The notes beneath the pieces are model-generated. The model was not told where the DNA came from and made no database searches. It saw only the letters and a program-made list of their open reading frames with translations. 64,000 bases of DNA from Nageia nagi (Eukaryota; Pinophyta): positions 110,546,001-110,610,000 of the forward strand of contig JBITNC010000001.1 in NCBI GenBank assembly GCA_050084985.1, in the 5' to 3' direction. This document shows, one piece after another, positions 12,184 through 25,625 of the stretch. Every line of letters begins with the position of its first letter. Position 1 is the first letter of the stretch. A program made the position numbers and the translations under genes.

Positions 12184-12742
12184 ATTAAATTATAAAATAT
12201 TATGTTATGATGACACCTTAATATACCCTCAACAAATATAGAATAATTATCTAAAATAAACAAACACAAATAAATACAAAAATCAAAAATCAATTTTTTT
12301 TTATAAAGATTGTTGATATTTTTGGTTGATTATGCATATGTGATGACTTGGTATATTTGTTCAATTTATGGATGACGTCTATCTTACATGTGTATATATG
12401 ATGTATCTAGTTGATCTTATTTTTGAGTTGCTTGTAGCTTACAAGTTCTTCTTGAGATTGTAGGTTACTTCAGATATTCAGGCTCATGGAGGCTCTTCAT
12501 GTTAACATATTGTTGAATGACTACTCTTGTACAAAGAAAATACTTTTTGGTTAATGATTGTATTGTAAAATTATTTTTTAAAATGGTTAAGTAGTTTTGT
12601 AGAACCATTTATATTCTATTACTTTCTCAAAGATGTAAAAAGTTCTCATCTCCACTTGTATCTTTTGTTGGAGAACTCTCTCTTACTTTCTCTTTTTTCT
12701 TTATCTTTTTGACTCTCTATCCAATTTTACATTAAGGGGGAG
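12184..12742 (+). other. 3' block shared with copia element, ending in polypurine tract
   Basis: From about 12400 this matches 32690-33020 of the copia element, including gagttgcttgtagc, ggttaatgattgtattgtaaa, gttctcatctccacttgt and ggagaactctctcttac. It ends with ATTAAGGGGGAG (12731-12742) just before the LTR. Confidence 0.75.
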
Positions 12743-13229
12743 TGTGGAAGATTGTAATGTAATATTGTGTAATATTTATTATGTAATATTTCTCTTTAAT
12801 GTAAATTCACTTAATGTGTAAAGTATCTTTAGATACCTTAAAGCATTAAGAGAATAAAAATAGAAAGAGAAATAAATATAGAAAAAGGATAAATATAGAA
12901 ACACCTTTAACCTTACCCTTGGGTAAAAGGAAGGTTAAAAGGTGGGTTAGTTCTTATAAATAGAGAGGTACTCCTCTCATTATGTAATTTGATCTAACTT
13001 GATTAAGCATTACAATGCTTCTCATATAGAGTTGTAGAAGAGTTATCTTATGAGAAAGTAATAGAATGATGGTTCAAAGTGGATGTACTCCTAAGAGATG
13101 GAGGAACCACTATACATCATGTGTTATCTTTTGTGTGATTATCTCTTACCTATACTAGATAGATAAATGACACATTCTTGTTGAAGAAACTCTAAAAAGA
13201 TCTTGGTTATATGGAATCCAAGTCTATCA
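12743..13229 (+). repeat. 3' LTR of LARD-like element
   Basis: Begins TGTGGAAGATTG, ends GTCTATCA, and is followed by the target duplication ATCAT. It matches 8399-8888 end to end. Confidence 0.85.
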
Positions 13230-13234
13230 ATCAT

Positions 13235-14421
13235 GAGTAAAAGGATGGAAATGATAGCATGCATGGATGGTATGATCAATGAACCATAGCATGGGTCATG
13301 AATGATGGACATAGATAACATGAAGTTCTAACACCATAAGTTTATAGACATGAGATGGGATATGGTGACATCATCAAAAAAGTCTTCTTCAAGATGTAAA
13401 AGATGCAACCCATAGTATCTAACAAATCAAACTACCAAAGGAGTGATAAGAGCATCAATCATGATTCTCCAAATAAAATCAAGTTTGGAGATCATACAAA
13501 TGAGATTTTGGAGGAACTCTTCATCAAGGATATCATATATCACATAAGATCCCCAATGAGGCTAATGATCAATGTAAATTTTCATTGAATTAGAGTTTCT
13601 TAACATATAATAAGCATGTTCAAACCTATATAGGGTAGAGGACAAAGCTATCATAGACAAAATTTGGTGTTGGATACCCTTAGGCAATTTATTAAATTGA
13701 TCCTCCTCTAACTCCAGGTTTTGGATAGGATCTACCAAGGGGTCACTAGAAAAAGTACATGGTGATTGGGAAATGAAAAGTGATGACAAGTCCTATGGGA
13801 TATGATGATCATAATGCAAGTACCCCTCCCACTAATTGGTGGGAAGATTAACACAATTTGGGTGACTCATGATGCCAATTGCTTGTGAAATACAATCAAC
13901 TACCTACAATGTCATATACAAGCATTTCTTAGAATTTACATAAAGTTTTTAAAGAGATATATATACATGCACATTTTATGTTTACAATAAAATATTTAAT
14001 AATAATTGCTTGAATTATTTACATATATTATTAATGGTGATACTTTGCATTTACTTATTATTTTTTAAGATACAAAACTTTTTACAACTCTCTAATGATA
14101 ATGGTTACCTTATTTTTTATGGATAACCCAACCTTTATAACCTAAGAAATAAACATACAAGAGTTGAAATAAAATATGAGTAGGTATTGGTCGTAAGATG
14201 GATGATTGGTAATGGATCGGAACTAAATGAGTGGCAAGATTAGTGGATGATGCTTGAATTTCTTAATGATGTATTTTTCCTTGGCTGACGATGTTGAAGC
14301 TTCACCATTCTCAATAGGTGAAAGGTGGGATTTGATCCCTAATATTTGTGAAGATTAAGGGGAATTAATGATGCAAGGGGGATCATTCTCTTTATGAGAT
14401 ATTAGACATACTCATTTTTCA
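13235..14421. other. 3' part of Tat element 1, no gene recognised
   Basis: Minus-strand frames are open only in short pieces (for example about 75 codons at 13562-13789) with no recognisable domain. Confidence 0.4.
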
Positions 14422-14993
14422 CTAGTTTACCTCACTCTTTCTCTGGTTAAAGCATTCTAAGGTCTTTTGAAACCTTAGTTTTATATTAATTGGATTATTT
14501 ACACAATAGTTTCTAATAAATAATAAAATATAATCATGTATGATTTCATTGCAAAATATTAAATAGGTATTATAGTCCAGTACCAAATCATTGATGACCT
14601 TAGTTATGGTAATTAATCTTCTATAACATCGAAGAGTCATATGATCAACACAATTTAGGAAAATTTTGGGTCTCTCATAAGGCCAATGTAATTGAAATAT
14701 ATGGATCCAATTAGTAAAGGATTTAGTTTCCATCCACATATACTTTACTTATAACTTGATAGTTTCCCTAAGATCATTTACTTTTAAGTCCCATGCATTG
14801 GTTCCTTATTGATTATAAAAATTCATGTCTATAACTTCATGAATTTCTTTTGGTAAGGAAAAGAAATGGGCTATCTCAATGTAAGTACACTTTCTCAATT
14901 CTTTCATATATCATTCTTATGGGTCTCTATCAATAAAATCATATTCTATTAGATTAAATTATATTTTTTCATTAGTTTCTAGCTTTCTTGACA
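14422..14993 (-). pseudogene. hypothetical sense ORF downstream of Tat integrase
   Basis: On the minus strand a reading starts at an ATG (MSRKLETNEK) and runs about 190 codons with five internal stops before a TAG. The last 105 codons are open. It contains phrases such as YIEIAHFFSLPKEIHEVID and ends ECFNQRKSEVN. It lies about 700 bp downstream of the pol stop, in the same direction, where Tat elements often carry extra ORFs. I recognise no domain. The reading could also be accidental, but its length with few stops in 30% GC DNA argues for a coding past. Confidence 0.4.
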
Positions 14994-15716
14994 TCACAAC
15001 TCTTAAACATTATGGGGAGGAGGATGTGAAAACCTTGACCTAATTCGATAGAATCATTATCAATATTTTGCACACATATAATTGATCATTGAGGCTTATG
15101 GTTGAATATCATGAAAAAATCATAGATAATTTTATAGTGACATAAGTCTCTTATCATCTGGTCTACCTATGTAAATAGAAAATCTTCATTTGGCCAAGTG
15201 TTAACAACTCTATTCTAAATCCAATTGTTGAAAAAGTAATTAATTATATTCTTGGGAGCTGAAGTATGCCAATTTTGGCATACAAGTTTACCATGTAGAC
15301 TTGCACAAAATAATGTACATGACTTAGGTGGTACATGGCTTTATCCACATAAATTTCCAAGTTATCTTTGTAAATCCTTGGTATTTTTCTAGCTCTAAGT
15401 TTAAGGCTATGATTATTTGTAAATTAATAGGGAAATGGAAGATATTTCTATTTCTAGGGGATATATCTAGAGATAATTTTGTGATAACCTTATCTCCCAA
15501 ATATCTTGGTTTCTCAAACTAAGGTTTTTGTCGAATACCTCTTTAATCAACAATCAGGTGGATGCTTTTATTCTTTTTTGATGTCATTTTCTATTTCAAA
15601 TACATTAAATATGTATAAGTATTTAAGAAAAACACTTTTGTTGATTTTTTTACTGAAAAAGATTATTTATAATATATATAATTTCTAATTAAAAAAGTTT
15701 ATTAACTATAGAAAGG
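14994..15716. other. spacer after Tat pol, no feature seen
   Basis: No domain or repeat recognised; plus-strand open frames of about 60 codons here look incidental. Confidence 0.4.
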
Positions 15717-18700
15717 TCAAAGATGCATGATATTTATGGGTTCATGCTCTTTGTTACCTTCCATGTCAACTAAATGATAAGCTCTAGATCCAAATTTTCT
15801 TTTAATCATGTAAGGACCTAACCAATCAGGAGAAAACTTGTCATGGATATGTTGTTTCATTTGAGAAGTTTGTTGGTTTTCTTTTAAAACCAAATCTCCT
15901 ATGTTAAATTCACAAGTTTTATATTTTTAATTGAAGGCTCTTTTAATACAATTTTGATAAGTACGTAAATGCTCCAACATATTAACTCTTCTTTCATATA
16001 AAATTAATACTTGATCTAATCTTATTTGACAAACCACTTCATCAATGATATAATCTTGTAATGCAATCCGTAAAGAACGAATTTCTATTTCTAAGGGTAT
16101 TACTACTTTGGCCTCGTAAACTAATGAAAATGGGGTTGCCTCAATAGGAGTTCAAATACTAGTTTGTTAGGCCCACAACATATGTGGATTCTTGCATGCC
16201 AATCTCAATGGGAGTCATCAATAGTTTCTAATAGAATTATATGAATAGTTTAATTTGTAGCTTCAACTTGACCATTCCCTTGAGGATAGTAAGGAGTTGA
16301 GAAGCTTAAATGGATATGATATCCTTTACATAAAGCTTGAAATTCCTTATTTTTAAAGTTTTTTCCATTATCAATGATAATTTAAGCTAAAATTATAAAA
16401 TGACATATGATATGGTTGTGTATGAATTTTTCTATCTTTGGCCTTTTTGTTGAGATCATGGGAATACATTCTACCCATTTTGTAAAATATTTTGTAGTAA
16501 TTATTATAAACTTATGACCTCCTAAGGAAATAGGAGATATTTGACCTATTAAATCTAATACCCATCTTTCGAATGGCCATAATGATTGCATGGCTTGTAA
16601 CATATGTGAAGGTTGATTAAATATATTCACATATTTTTGACATTTAACACATTTTCTAACATATGCCATGCAATCATGTTCCATAGTAGTCCAGTAATAT
16701 CCCATACACATTAATTACTTTGTGATTACAAAGCCACTAAAATATCCTTCACAAATTTCATCATGTGTGCACAAAATAGTAATTTATGAATCAACCCAAT
16801 CTAAACATTTGAGAAATATTCTATCAAAAACCCTATGGTATAAGACATCTCCTATCATGCATAAGTGAAAAGATTTTATCTTGAATGCTTTACAAGATGA
16901 TTTTGTTAATTCTTCAGGTAATACCCCATCTCTTAAGAATTTGAACAATTGTGTATGCCATAAATTTTTATCTTCTATTATAATGTCTAATACTACATGT
17001 TCATCTTTATCTAATTCTATTAACGATTGAATGATTTGAACAATTTCAATAGGGATAATTTTTTGATTAGGGTTTATGGGCATTAAAGATCTGATGGAAG
17101 CCATATCATCAAGAAACCTATTAATTGATCATGGTGCTACTTCTAAATTTATTTTTCAAAAAACTATAAAATATTTTCCACTAATCTCTTATATTTTTGC
17201 AAAAAAGGTTCCTTACACTGGAAAATCTCTTTGACTTGATTTATGATTAACAATGAATCACCAATGAATTTTACCTTTTTAAATTTTAATTTTATAATAG
17301 TTTTAATAGCTAAGATTAAGGCTTCATACTTGGCATTATTATTTGTATAAGGAAAATTAAGTTTAAATGAATAGGGTATGGTAATTCCTTAGGGTGTAAC
17401 AAAAACAACATTGGCACCCCCACTTTGCTCACATCTCTACCCATCAAAATATATTACCATATCTAATCTTCTTCAAATTCTATGAGAATTTCTATTTTAT
17501 CTAATTGAAACATATGTTCATTTGGTAATTCTATGATAAGTAGTTTATCATTAGATAATGGTACCTCAATGAGGTAATCAATGATGACTTGTCCTTTAAT
17601 TCATTTCTAACTTATGAAAAGTAAATCAAATTCAGTTAGATGCATGATCCTTTTAGATGTTCTTACATTTTTATAAGTTTTTATTCATCATGTATTTCAA
17701 AGGTTTGACTTTAGCAATTATGTATGTGGTATGGTTTAGCATGTAATGTCTTAATATTTTGGTTGTAAATACTACTAGTAGATAAAGCTTTTACTAATAC
17801 ACATATTTGATCTCATAACTAACTAAAGTTTGACTAAGATAATATATTGTTTATTTTTTATTATTCTCATTCTTTTGAGCAATCATGGTTCCCAAGACTA
17901 TTTTTGTAGCTAATATATATAATAGGAATGGTTCTCTAGGATTGGGTGGTACTAGAATGAGTGGTGAAAGAAGATAGCATTTAATCTCATCAAATGCCTC
18001 TTATTGTTCATTACCCTAGTGAAATATAATACCCTTCTTCAAAAGTTTGTTAAAAGGTTTACACTTATCTGATAATTGAGAAATGAAACATCTTATGGCT
18101 TGCAACTTACCCTATAAGTTGTGTAGTTGTTTTATATTTGAGGGAGGGGATGTATTTGTTATTTCTTTTATTTTGTTATGATCTACTGCAATCTCTTGGC
18201 TAGAGATAATGAAACCTAATAATTTCCTTGATGTTACTACAAAAACACACTTCTTTGGGTTTAGTTGAATTTTATGTTCTAGTAACCTATCAAATATTTT
18301 AATAAGCACTTTGGGGTGATCCTCTTGTGTTTTTTATTTAGCTAGCACATAATCTACATAATCTTCTATGATATCATGCACATAATCATGAAGATGTATG
18401 TCATGGCTCTTTGATAAGTAGATCTAGGATTTTTTAATCCAAAAGGCATTGCTCTATAATAGAATGTTCCCCATGGTGTTGTAAATGAGATTTTATGTTT
18501 CTCTTCTAATGCTACCTTAATTTGATTGTACCCTAAAAATCCATCCATGAGTGACAACATTTTGTGTCCTACGATAGAATCAACCAAGCTATCTATGTTT
18601 GGTAAGAGAAAGTCATCCTTAGGACATGCTTTGTTTAGATACCTAAAATTTGTGCATATTCTAATCTTCCTGATAGATTTCTTAACTGGTACCATATTGG

Positions 18701-20640
18701 AAATCCAATCAAAGTAATCAATTGGGTGAATAAACTTGGCTTCTAAAAGCTTTTGCAACTCCTCTTTTACCATTAAGGCAATTGTAGGATGCATTTTTTG
18801 TAGTTTTTGTTTAACAAGTTTTGCACCTTCTCTTATACCAAGGTTATGCACTACTAAATTAGGATCAAGCAGAGACATATCAACATATGATCATGCAAAT
18901 ATTTCTTGTTTTTCCTTAAGTATTGTAATGAATGCTTTTATCTCATCTTCAATAAGGGATTTTCCTAATTGAATTATTTTAAGGCTATTAGGTGCATTAA
19001 TTAAATTAATTTCAATAGTTTCTTCAATTAAGATGAGAGATTTATCTTCTAATTATTTGGGTATCAGAATCCAATTATTATTATTTGCATTATATTCTTT
19101 ATCTTTAGCTTCATACTGATCTCCCAAAGTAGTATTTATATTCAAGTTTATAGTTTGTAAGATTATATCTATGTGTTTAAAATCTTGGATTGTATTTTAT
19201 TTAGGAATTAATGTAAAATATGCAATTTCTTCATCTACCAAAAAGTATGAAGAACTATTTGAATTTTCTAATCCTATTGTCTCAAACTCATCAAACTTAT
19301 CACTTCTAGACCAATCAAAGTTCATTTGAGGCATTAGATTATCACATATTTCTACAATCTCTACCATGTTAATTGATATATCAAAGAATAACTCTCCCAA
19401 GAATAATGTTTCAAACTCTATTACATCTTGATTTGTCATCCATTTAGGTACTTCAAATAAATTTTCATATGTTGTCGGCTCAGATTCTAACTCAATTATC
19501 TTAAATTGGACACTCTTGGTTTTTTGCTTTTATAACCTAATCCTATCTTATCACTGGGTAATTCATAATGAATGTCAATAGTGTATCTAGGTCCTTATTC
19601 ATACCATCCTAGACCTTGTCCTTTCCAATGACACCTATCAAAGTATATTTGGACAAACATTCTTACATTTGGTGACAAGTATTCTAATGAATCACAAAAA
19701 GTACCTTCATTAGACTAAGGTAAAGGAAGGATAGGTGGTTCTATAGGACCTTGATATACAAAAAGTATTTGATTAGGTAATTGCCTTAGTGGTCCTAATT
19801 TCCCTACCATGCAAGGAGACTCTTTAGGTATTTTTATTTCTTTAGATGTAAGAATATTAAAAATGACATCATCAATAGCCAATTCTTGTATTTCATAATT
19901 AGTCAATTTTATGGTCACATGATAAATATCTAATGTTTTATCTCTTATTGTATCATCATTATCTATTTTATTTATTATACAAGATGCTTTTGATGATGAA
20001 TCTTTATTTACTTCATCCAGCTTTTGTGCTCTTTCTTCCCATGTTTGCTTTTCTAGGATTGTCAATTTTATTTCTAGTGATGAATCCATATTAATCTTTG
20101 GTGTACAAGGTATTTCAAGATCAATAAGATCTTTCCCCTTTAAAGAACTTGGAAAAGCACCTTATTTATCGATATTTGTTGTTGATACCTTTTTAGAAAC
20201 CAGGGGTAGTGTAAAATAATGAGTGGAAGGCAAAGCAATATCCCCTAAAAGATATGTATGATTATAATGGGAGTATGAATTTTCATCACCAAGTACACAA
20301 TGTAGTACCCCATCATGAATGTATTTCAAATAATTATGATATGTTTATGGGACACATTGTATGTATTTGATCCATAATTTTTCTGAGAGTAAGTTGTATT
20401 GTGTTATATCTCCTTCAATAAACTTTAATAATGTTTGTATGGTTTTACATCCTACAGTGATGGAAAACAATATAGATCCCATTATTGAGCACAAAGCATC
20501 ATTGAAAGCTCTTAATTATAAGGAAGGCATACATATGTGTGAGAAAGGAAGGTTCAAGTTCTTATAGTTAGTTTTAGAAATGATATTTATTACAAAACCT
20601 TCATCTATTAATATTCTTTTAAAAGCCTTCCCATCTATCT
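15717..20640 (-). pseudogene. pol: pol of Tat element 1 (AP-RT-RH-aRH-IN), inactivated
   Basis: Reading down the minus strand. Aspartic protease, about 20640-20160: RILIDEGFVINI, then YLKYIHDGVLHCVLGD. Reverse transcriptase, about 18880-18110: KFIHPIDYFDW, RICTNFRYLNKACPKDDF, SFTTPWGTFYYRAMPFGLKN, then DYVDYVLAK, where YVDD is expected, then LNPKKCVF and LLGFI. First RNase H, about 18100-17620: TIYYLSQTL and FTTKILRHY. Second, archaeal-type RNase H, about 17450-17180: YFDG, TNNNAKYEALILAI, GDSLLIINQV; this double RNase H is the hallmark of the Tat lineage. Integrase, 17104-15717: GYYWTTME..CVKCQ zinc site, WVLDLIGQ, IIIDNGKNF and PQGNGQVEATN, so all three D-D-E residues remain. The C-terminus ends DWLGPYMIKR..INIMHL and TGA at 15717-15719. 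Many stops and frame breaks make it non-functional as a whole. Confidence 0.88.
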
Positions 20641-20689
20641 TGGCTATGATATGTAATGGGGGATCTTAACCTTGTGAATGGTTTTATTG

Positions 20690-23000
20690 CCTAACTTCAT
20701 GATCATGGAAGGAAATAGTGGGTTTTTGGATTGTTTTAATATTTTCCATAAAAGACACAAAACTTTTAAGATCATTAATATCTAATTTGATTATTTGCAA
20801 CAATTGGTTCATAGCTTCTCTATGTTTCTTAGATTGTTGTAACAATTCAAATAGAGAAATATTCAATTGTGAGTTTCTTCACTTGTGAGCTTCTTAACTA
20901 ATGTTGCAAAGCTCCTTTTACTAAAATCTTAGGAAGTTGAGGCCTAGGTATATTTGGTAGTATAAAACTATCATTTATTTGATTATTGGGAATATCAACT
21001 TGCCTCCCATGTGCCCTTTGGGCTCTTTTGGTTATACTTACCACAACAATAAAGGTAGAAGCATCTTGAAACCCTTTGTGTGTTTCTTGATTTTGGTATA
21101 TTTGTAATGCTATATTATTTGTTTGATGTTGAGGAAGAGGATTATGATATATTCCTAGATTTTGATTTTGATTAGGGATAATCAAATCTTGAACCTTGTG
21201 TTGTAATGTTCTACATTTGCCTATGGTATGACCCTTTTCTCAATATTGGAAATAATCATTCTCATTATACCATTTGCTATCTCTTGTGTCTAGCCTTTTA
21301 GGCTATATTTTAGGTAACATTATCATTTGAATGTCCATTAATTTTTTCAAAATATCATACAAAGGTTTAGTCAAAGGAGTAAACTTTCTAGGGGGAGGCT
21401 TAGGTTTTGTTTCTTCATTTTTTAGAGTGGGTATATTTTGCAAAAGGTTTGATTATCCATATTTAAGATAAGAAACTTTATTAGCAAGAATTGGTTTTAT
21501 CTATTATTCAAACTAATTTTTATTTCTAACATAAGGCTCTTTCTTTTTACCCTTTAATTCTCCATCTTGGATCTTAACCTTTTTTATTACAACATCTTGA
21601 GAGATTGCTTCCTCAAATGTCTTGTGTTGTTGAATCAATAAGGTACTAGCAATGGGCCTTAGATAACTTTGACTAAACCTTTTTACTAGTTCTTCTTATG
21701 GTAAAGTATATGGCATGCTTGTCAAAATTATCCTCCATATTGAAATGAAATCTATAACTATCTCATCCTAAAATTGTTGCAATATTGTGAGATCATTTAT
21801 GGAGGTTTTGTCGTTAATATTTATCCTAAAAGTTTCTAGGAATAAATTAGCCAATTATGCATATGTTGTGATGCTATGTTCTATTAAGTTATTATACCAA
21901 TCCATTACTTTCCTAGCAAGTGTCATAGGAAAGATACATAACATCAAAGCATTATTGTTGGAAATTACATAAATCAAATATTTAAAATGCCTTAGATGTT
22001 CTTTAGGGTCCTCCTTTCCTTTGAAAGATTCAATTTTTAGAATCTCAAATTTGAAAGGGATATCAATCTTAAGAACACTAGGGTGTATGGGCTCATTACA
22101 AATAGTCTCATAAGAGATTTTATGCTTGTTTTGTTGGCATAACATTTTCTCAATCTATATTAACCTTTCATCAAAATCATTAGTCAGTTGTGTGGGAATA
22201 ATAGGATTTTTATTATCCCTATTACCTTCCCTTTGTTCATTTGTTGAAAATGATTGATAACTTCTTTCGAATGGTGTTTGATCACCATAATAATTTTTAT
22301 TATATGGTGGAATAGGCAAGGGTGATTGATGTGGAGACAACTATCATTTCCCATGATGACATAAAGGTGTAGAAGTATGATTTTTTTGAACTTCATGTCT
22401 AGACCAAGGAAAAGGGGGTCTTGGAGGTTGTTGTTGTTCATGTAAAACCTCTCTTTTTCTAGGTCAATGATGATTTTAATTTTCATGATTTTTATGACCT
22501 TAGGGAGATAAGGATCTTGCTCTAGGTGGCAACTTTCTATCATCTACTATTTTCTAATTAGGCCTATTTTGAATCTGAGTTTAAACCTATTGTTTGTGAG
22601 ATTTCCCTAGAGGTGCTTTACTTTCATATGCATGAAACATGGGTTGTGTTTGCAAACATGGTTCTTATCCTAATCTTCTAGATTGGTTCAATTTTTGTGT
22701 ATTTGGATTATCTAAAATAATTTGTTGGTTGTTATAAAGTTCTTCCTAATTTTGATTTGATCTAGACACATATGATTGTATTTCTCCTACCTTATATCTT
22801 AAAGGATCAAGATTTCTCCTATGTATTTGTTCAAGGATCCTGTGGCTAGTTCTTGGGGTAGTATAAGTAGTACTAGGATCTACATAACTCATAATAGAGA
22901 AAACATAACTAGTATTAGGGGTAGGTGTATTAGGTTTTTTAAAAAAAAGCATCATTATACATGCTAGCATGGGTTCTTGGTTCAGGTGTGGGAGTGGTCA
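20690..23000 (-). pseudogene. gag: gag of Tat element 1, inactivated
   Basis: Minus-strand reading with several stops. The retrotransposon gag core lies at about 22145-21855: ESFKGKEDPKEHLRHF, then AFPMTLARKVMDWYNNL matches the usual F-x-G-x-x-D-P-x-x-H-L and W-Y/F patterns. A proline- and glutamine-rich N-terminal part precedes it (22970-22155). A zinc knuckle is expected near 21250: GHTIGKC is kept, but the first two cysteine positions read F and a stop, so the knuckle is broken. Gag would form the cytoplasmic particle that packages element RNA. It continues into pol without a clear break in order, as usual for Ty3/gypsy. Confidence 0.75.
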
Positions 23001-23910
23001 TATGTATTGAAATTATATCATCAAACTCATTCATCCTTTGAGAGATGGTGGAAGCAGTGTAATCATCTCATCTTATATAGGATTGGAAAAGAAATCCATC
23101 TCATAGAAAGCACATAATGTTATCATATTTCAGTTTAAAAGGACCTTTTTGTAAAATAACATAAGCCAAATGCATTCATGATGTAGTAGTAGTTCTTGAG
23201 ATGACTTCTTCCTAATTAACTATTGGTGTTTTTTCTATTAAATAAGTTAGATCTAAGGGAAGAATATGAGCATGAGAAGAATGAGGAATCCTTAACTAAG
23301 TTAAACATTATCCTACTTCATTTAAGGTATCATTTGTTTCTCAAGAATTTCCTCTCCTTGATATTTCTCTACTAGATTTGTGAGACCTATGATTAGTTTG
23401 TTCCTTTTAGTAGATTTGATCATATGGCTCTTGTTGTTGATGAGCCATTTGAGAATGAGTATTAAACATTCTCTTTTGTTATTTTTAGAACCTTACACCT
23501 TTTGATTCTTGTTTTAGTTTTCATTTTTGATTAGGAAAAAAAAGATAACATACATCATTCATAACAATTATACTTTTTTATCTTTTATATTATCAAGGAA
23601 AAGCAAATATATGCATAAACAACCTATTTATAACTCACCTTTGTAGTGTGGTTATCTTGTCTAATTTTTTTAATAAATTTAATTATTTATTCTTTAATAA
23701 ATGATGTGAATGATTTATTTTATTTTTTGTTAATTTTCTTAAATTGGTTTTTTTTCTATTCAAGTATTTAAACAAAGGTAGGCTAGAATCCTATATGTAA
23801 TCTATGCCAAAGTATCAACTTGGTACCTAAAATGGTCCCTTAGTGCAATGGGGCTCAAGGAATGCTATTGAAGGCTATCTTAATAGTGTGATCCAAGCAT
23901 AGCCTCTTTT
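23001..23910 (-). other. leader of Tat element 1, part next to gag
   Basis: Short open pieces on the minus strand may be the gag N-terminus down to about 23540; beyond that no coding is seen. The copia element is inserted at its right edge, so the leader resumes at 33505. Confidence 0.45.
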
Positions 23911-24389
23911 TGTTAGAATTTGTAATGAAATATTATGAATATCTAAACTCCTTGTAAGTTGAATTAATCACTTAAAGGATATGTAGATACCTTAAGGGAT
24001 TAATTGAGTTCTTTATTATGTGTGGACTTCGACCTTACCATGGGGTTAGTTGGTAGGTTAAAGTTAGGTCATACATTTATTGTAACCCTAACCTTACCCT
24101 TGGGTTAAAGGGAGGTTAGGGAGGTGCTCTCAAGCTATAAATAGAAGGCCTCTCCTCTTGTAACATAACTAAGTTTTTGGAGTAAGATTACTCTACTAGT
24201 TTGTGTAGGAGAGGAAGAGAATTGTAGTAAGAGGTGCATAGATTGAGAATAGAGAACTAGTTGTGGATGTACTCCCAAGGAGGGAGGAACCACATTATAT
24301 TTGTGTTATCTTGTGTGAATGGTGTTATGTTCAATGATTGAGCTTCCTAGTCTTGGACCTTGAGAATTAGAGTAGGTCTAATTCCTTCA
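23911..24389 (+). repeat. 5' LTR of copia element
   Basis: TGTTAGAATT..TTCCTTCA. It holds an inverted repeat CCCTAACC (24087-24094) with GGTTAGGG (24115-24122) just upstream of the TATA box ctataaatag (about 24135), and ggatgtactcccaag, also present in the LARD LTR. Confidence 0.95.
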
Positions 24390-24391
24390 AT

Positions 24392-24403
24392 TGGTATCAG
24401 AGC
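24392..24403 (+). promoter_or_regulatory. primer binding site, tRNA-iMet
   Basis: TGGTATCAGAGC, a perfect match to the standard site, two bases after the LTR. Confidence 0.92.
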
Positions 24404-25625
24404 TTGGTGTGGAAGCTCTTCTTCTACATCTTGGTTCTTCATCCTTCTTCATTCCTCATCTTACACCCCATTGGTGAGGTAAAACTAAAAGAAGGTATAA
24501 ATTTCCTCCTCATTTGGTTATCTTATGGATTATTGCATTAGATACTAACATATTTTGTGAGATATTGGAGCTTATTTTTTGCAAAATATGTTATAGTTAA
24601 ACTTGATTTTTTTAAATACTCAAATTTTTACACAAATTTAGTGTAAAAATTTGAGAGAAGTAATTACATTTTTACTTACTTGTGAAGTAAAATTTGAGAA
24701 GGTATAATCTCATTTTTTAAAGAGGGGATTATATTCATTAGAATACTAACATTTTTTTAATGTTAACCCTTTATTTATGGTCATAATAGCCATATAATGA
24801 AATTTAAAAAAAAAAACCTCTTATGTGAGCTTTTTTTAAGAGGATAACATACAACAATTACATTTTTTTTAATCTTTTATGAAGAGATTTTTTTTAATAT
24901 TATAAAGTTTTATAAGATATAAGATCGTTGTTGATTTAAAATATATATATATATACAGTTGATTGGTAATGAAAGAAGCGATGGCAGAACACAATAGCAG
25001 TTGCTATTATTACTTGAGGCCATTTTAGAAGTTGGAGCAGCAGCCACCTTTCTCCCAATATTCATATCTTAGTTGGCTTTGGTCCTTGTGGGCCTCCCCT
25101 TTCTCCTGCTTCTTTATTCACATACTCTCCTTTTTTGTGATCATCTTCTCCAAGCTCAACGATGTCGTTTAACTGTGTGGGTTCGGTTGTCTTACTAGAC
25201 ATGATTGGAACCTAGGTAGCAGAACAAAATGCCTTGCTGAAATGTAGAACAATGGACTGCAATGGTCAAAAGATATGCACAAGATGGATATGTTGAAGGG
25301 AGACATTTGTACCCTCTCCTTCCTCCAGTGAGTCAGGTTAGGGGATCAAATCCTATCCCTTCCAATCCCCCCTATTACTGCTGACTAAAAGCTAGATGCA
25401 CAGGCGACATGCCTCCATTATTACTACTGTTGTTGCTAGCTCCGCTCCTTTGTCACTCGTACACAGGACACCCTATCCTTAGCCGATCCATTCTAAAGCT
25501 TTTTCACTACTACAAATGTGTAAACTTCCCTATTTATAAAATTTACTGCATATGATTTTTTAATATGGTATGAAGAAAATTACTCTTAAATAAACAACAA
25601 ATAAACAAAATCCATAGTCAAGTCA
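24404..25625 (+). other. copia leader with a GC- and CpG-richer foreign-looking block
   Basis: From the PBS to about 24950 the leader is AT-rich and partly matches the LARD leader (gaggtaaaa..gaaggtataa). From about 24960 to 25530 the composition changes: more G and C and many CG dinucleotides (for example caacgatgtcg, aggcgacatg, agccgatcc). I recognise no protein in it. It lies next to the helicase fragment and may be non-coding DNA captured with it. Confidence 0.5.

Larger units (their letters stand above)
8399..13229 (+). mobile_element. non-autonomous LTR retrotransposon (LARD-like), copia-related
   Basis: LTRs of 490 and 487 bp (8399-8888 and 12743-13229) flank 3.85 kb without any gag or pol coding. 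A perfect 5-bp target duplication ATCAT occurs at 8394-8398 and 13230-13234. After the left LTR a degraded tRNA-iMet site TGGTATTAGATC (8891-8902) follows, and before the right LTR a polypurine tract. LTR motifs, an internal second polypurine run, and about 550 bp of 3' sequence are shared with the copia element at 23911-33499, so this is probably a non-autonomous partner of that lineage. By eye the two LTRs differ at roughly a tenth of positions, so it is older than the copia insertion. Confidence 0.85.

Noticed and set aside
24087-24122. CCCTAA/TTAGGG words resembling plant telomere repeats
   Set aside because: Single copies forming an inverted repeat inside a copia LTR, present in both LTRs; not a telomeric array.
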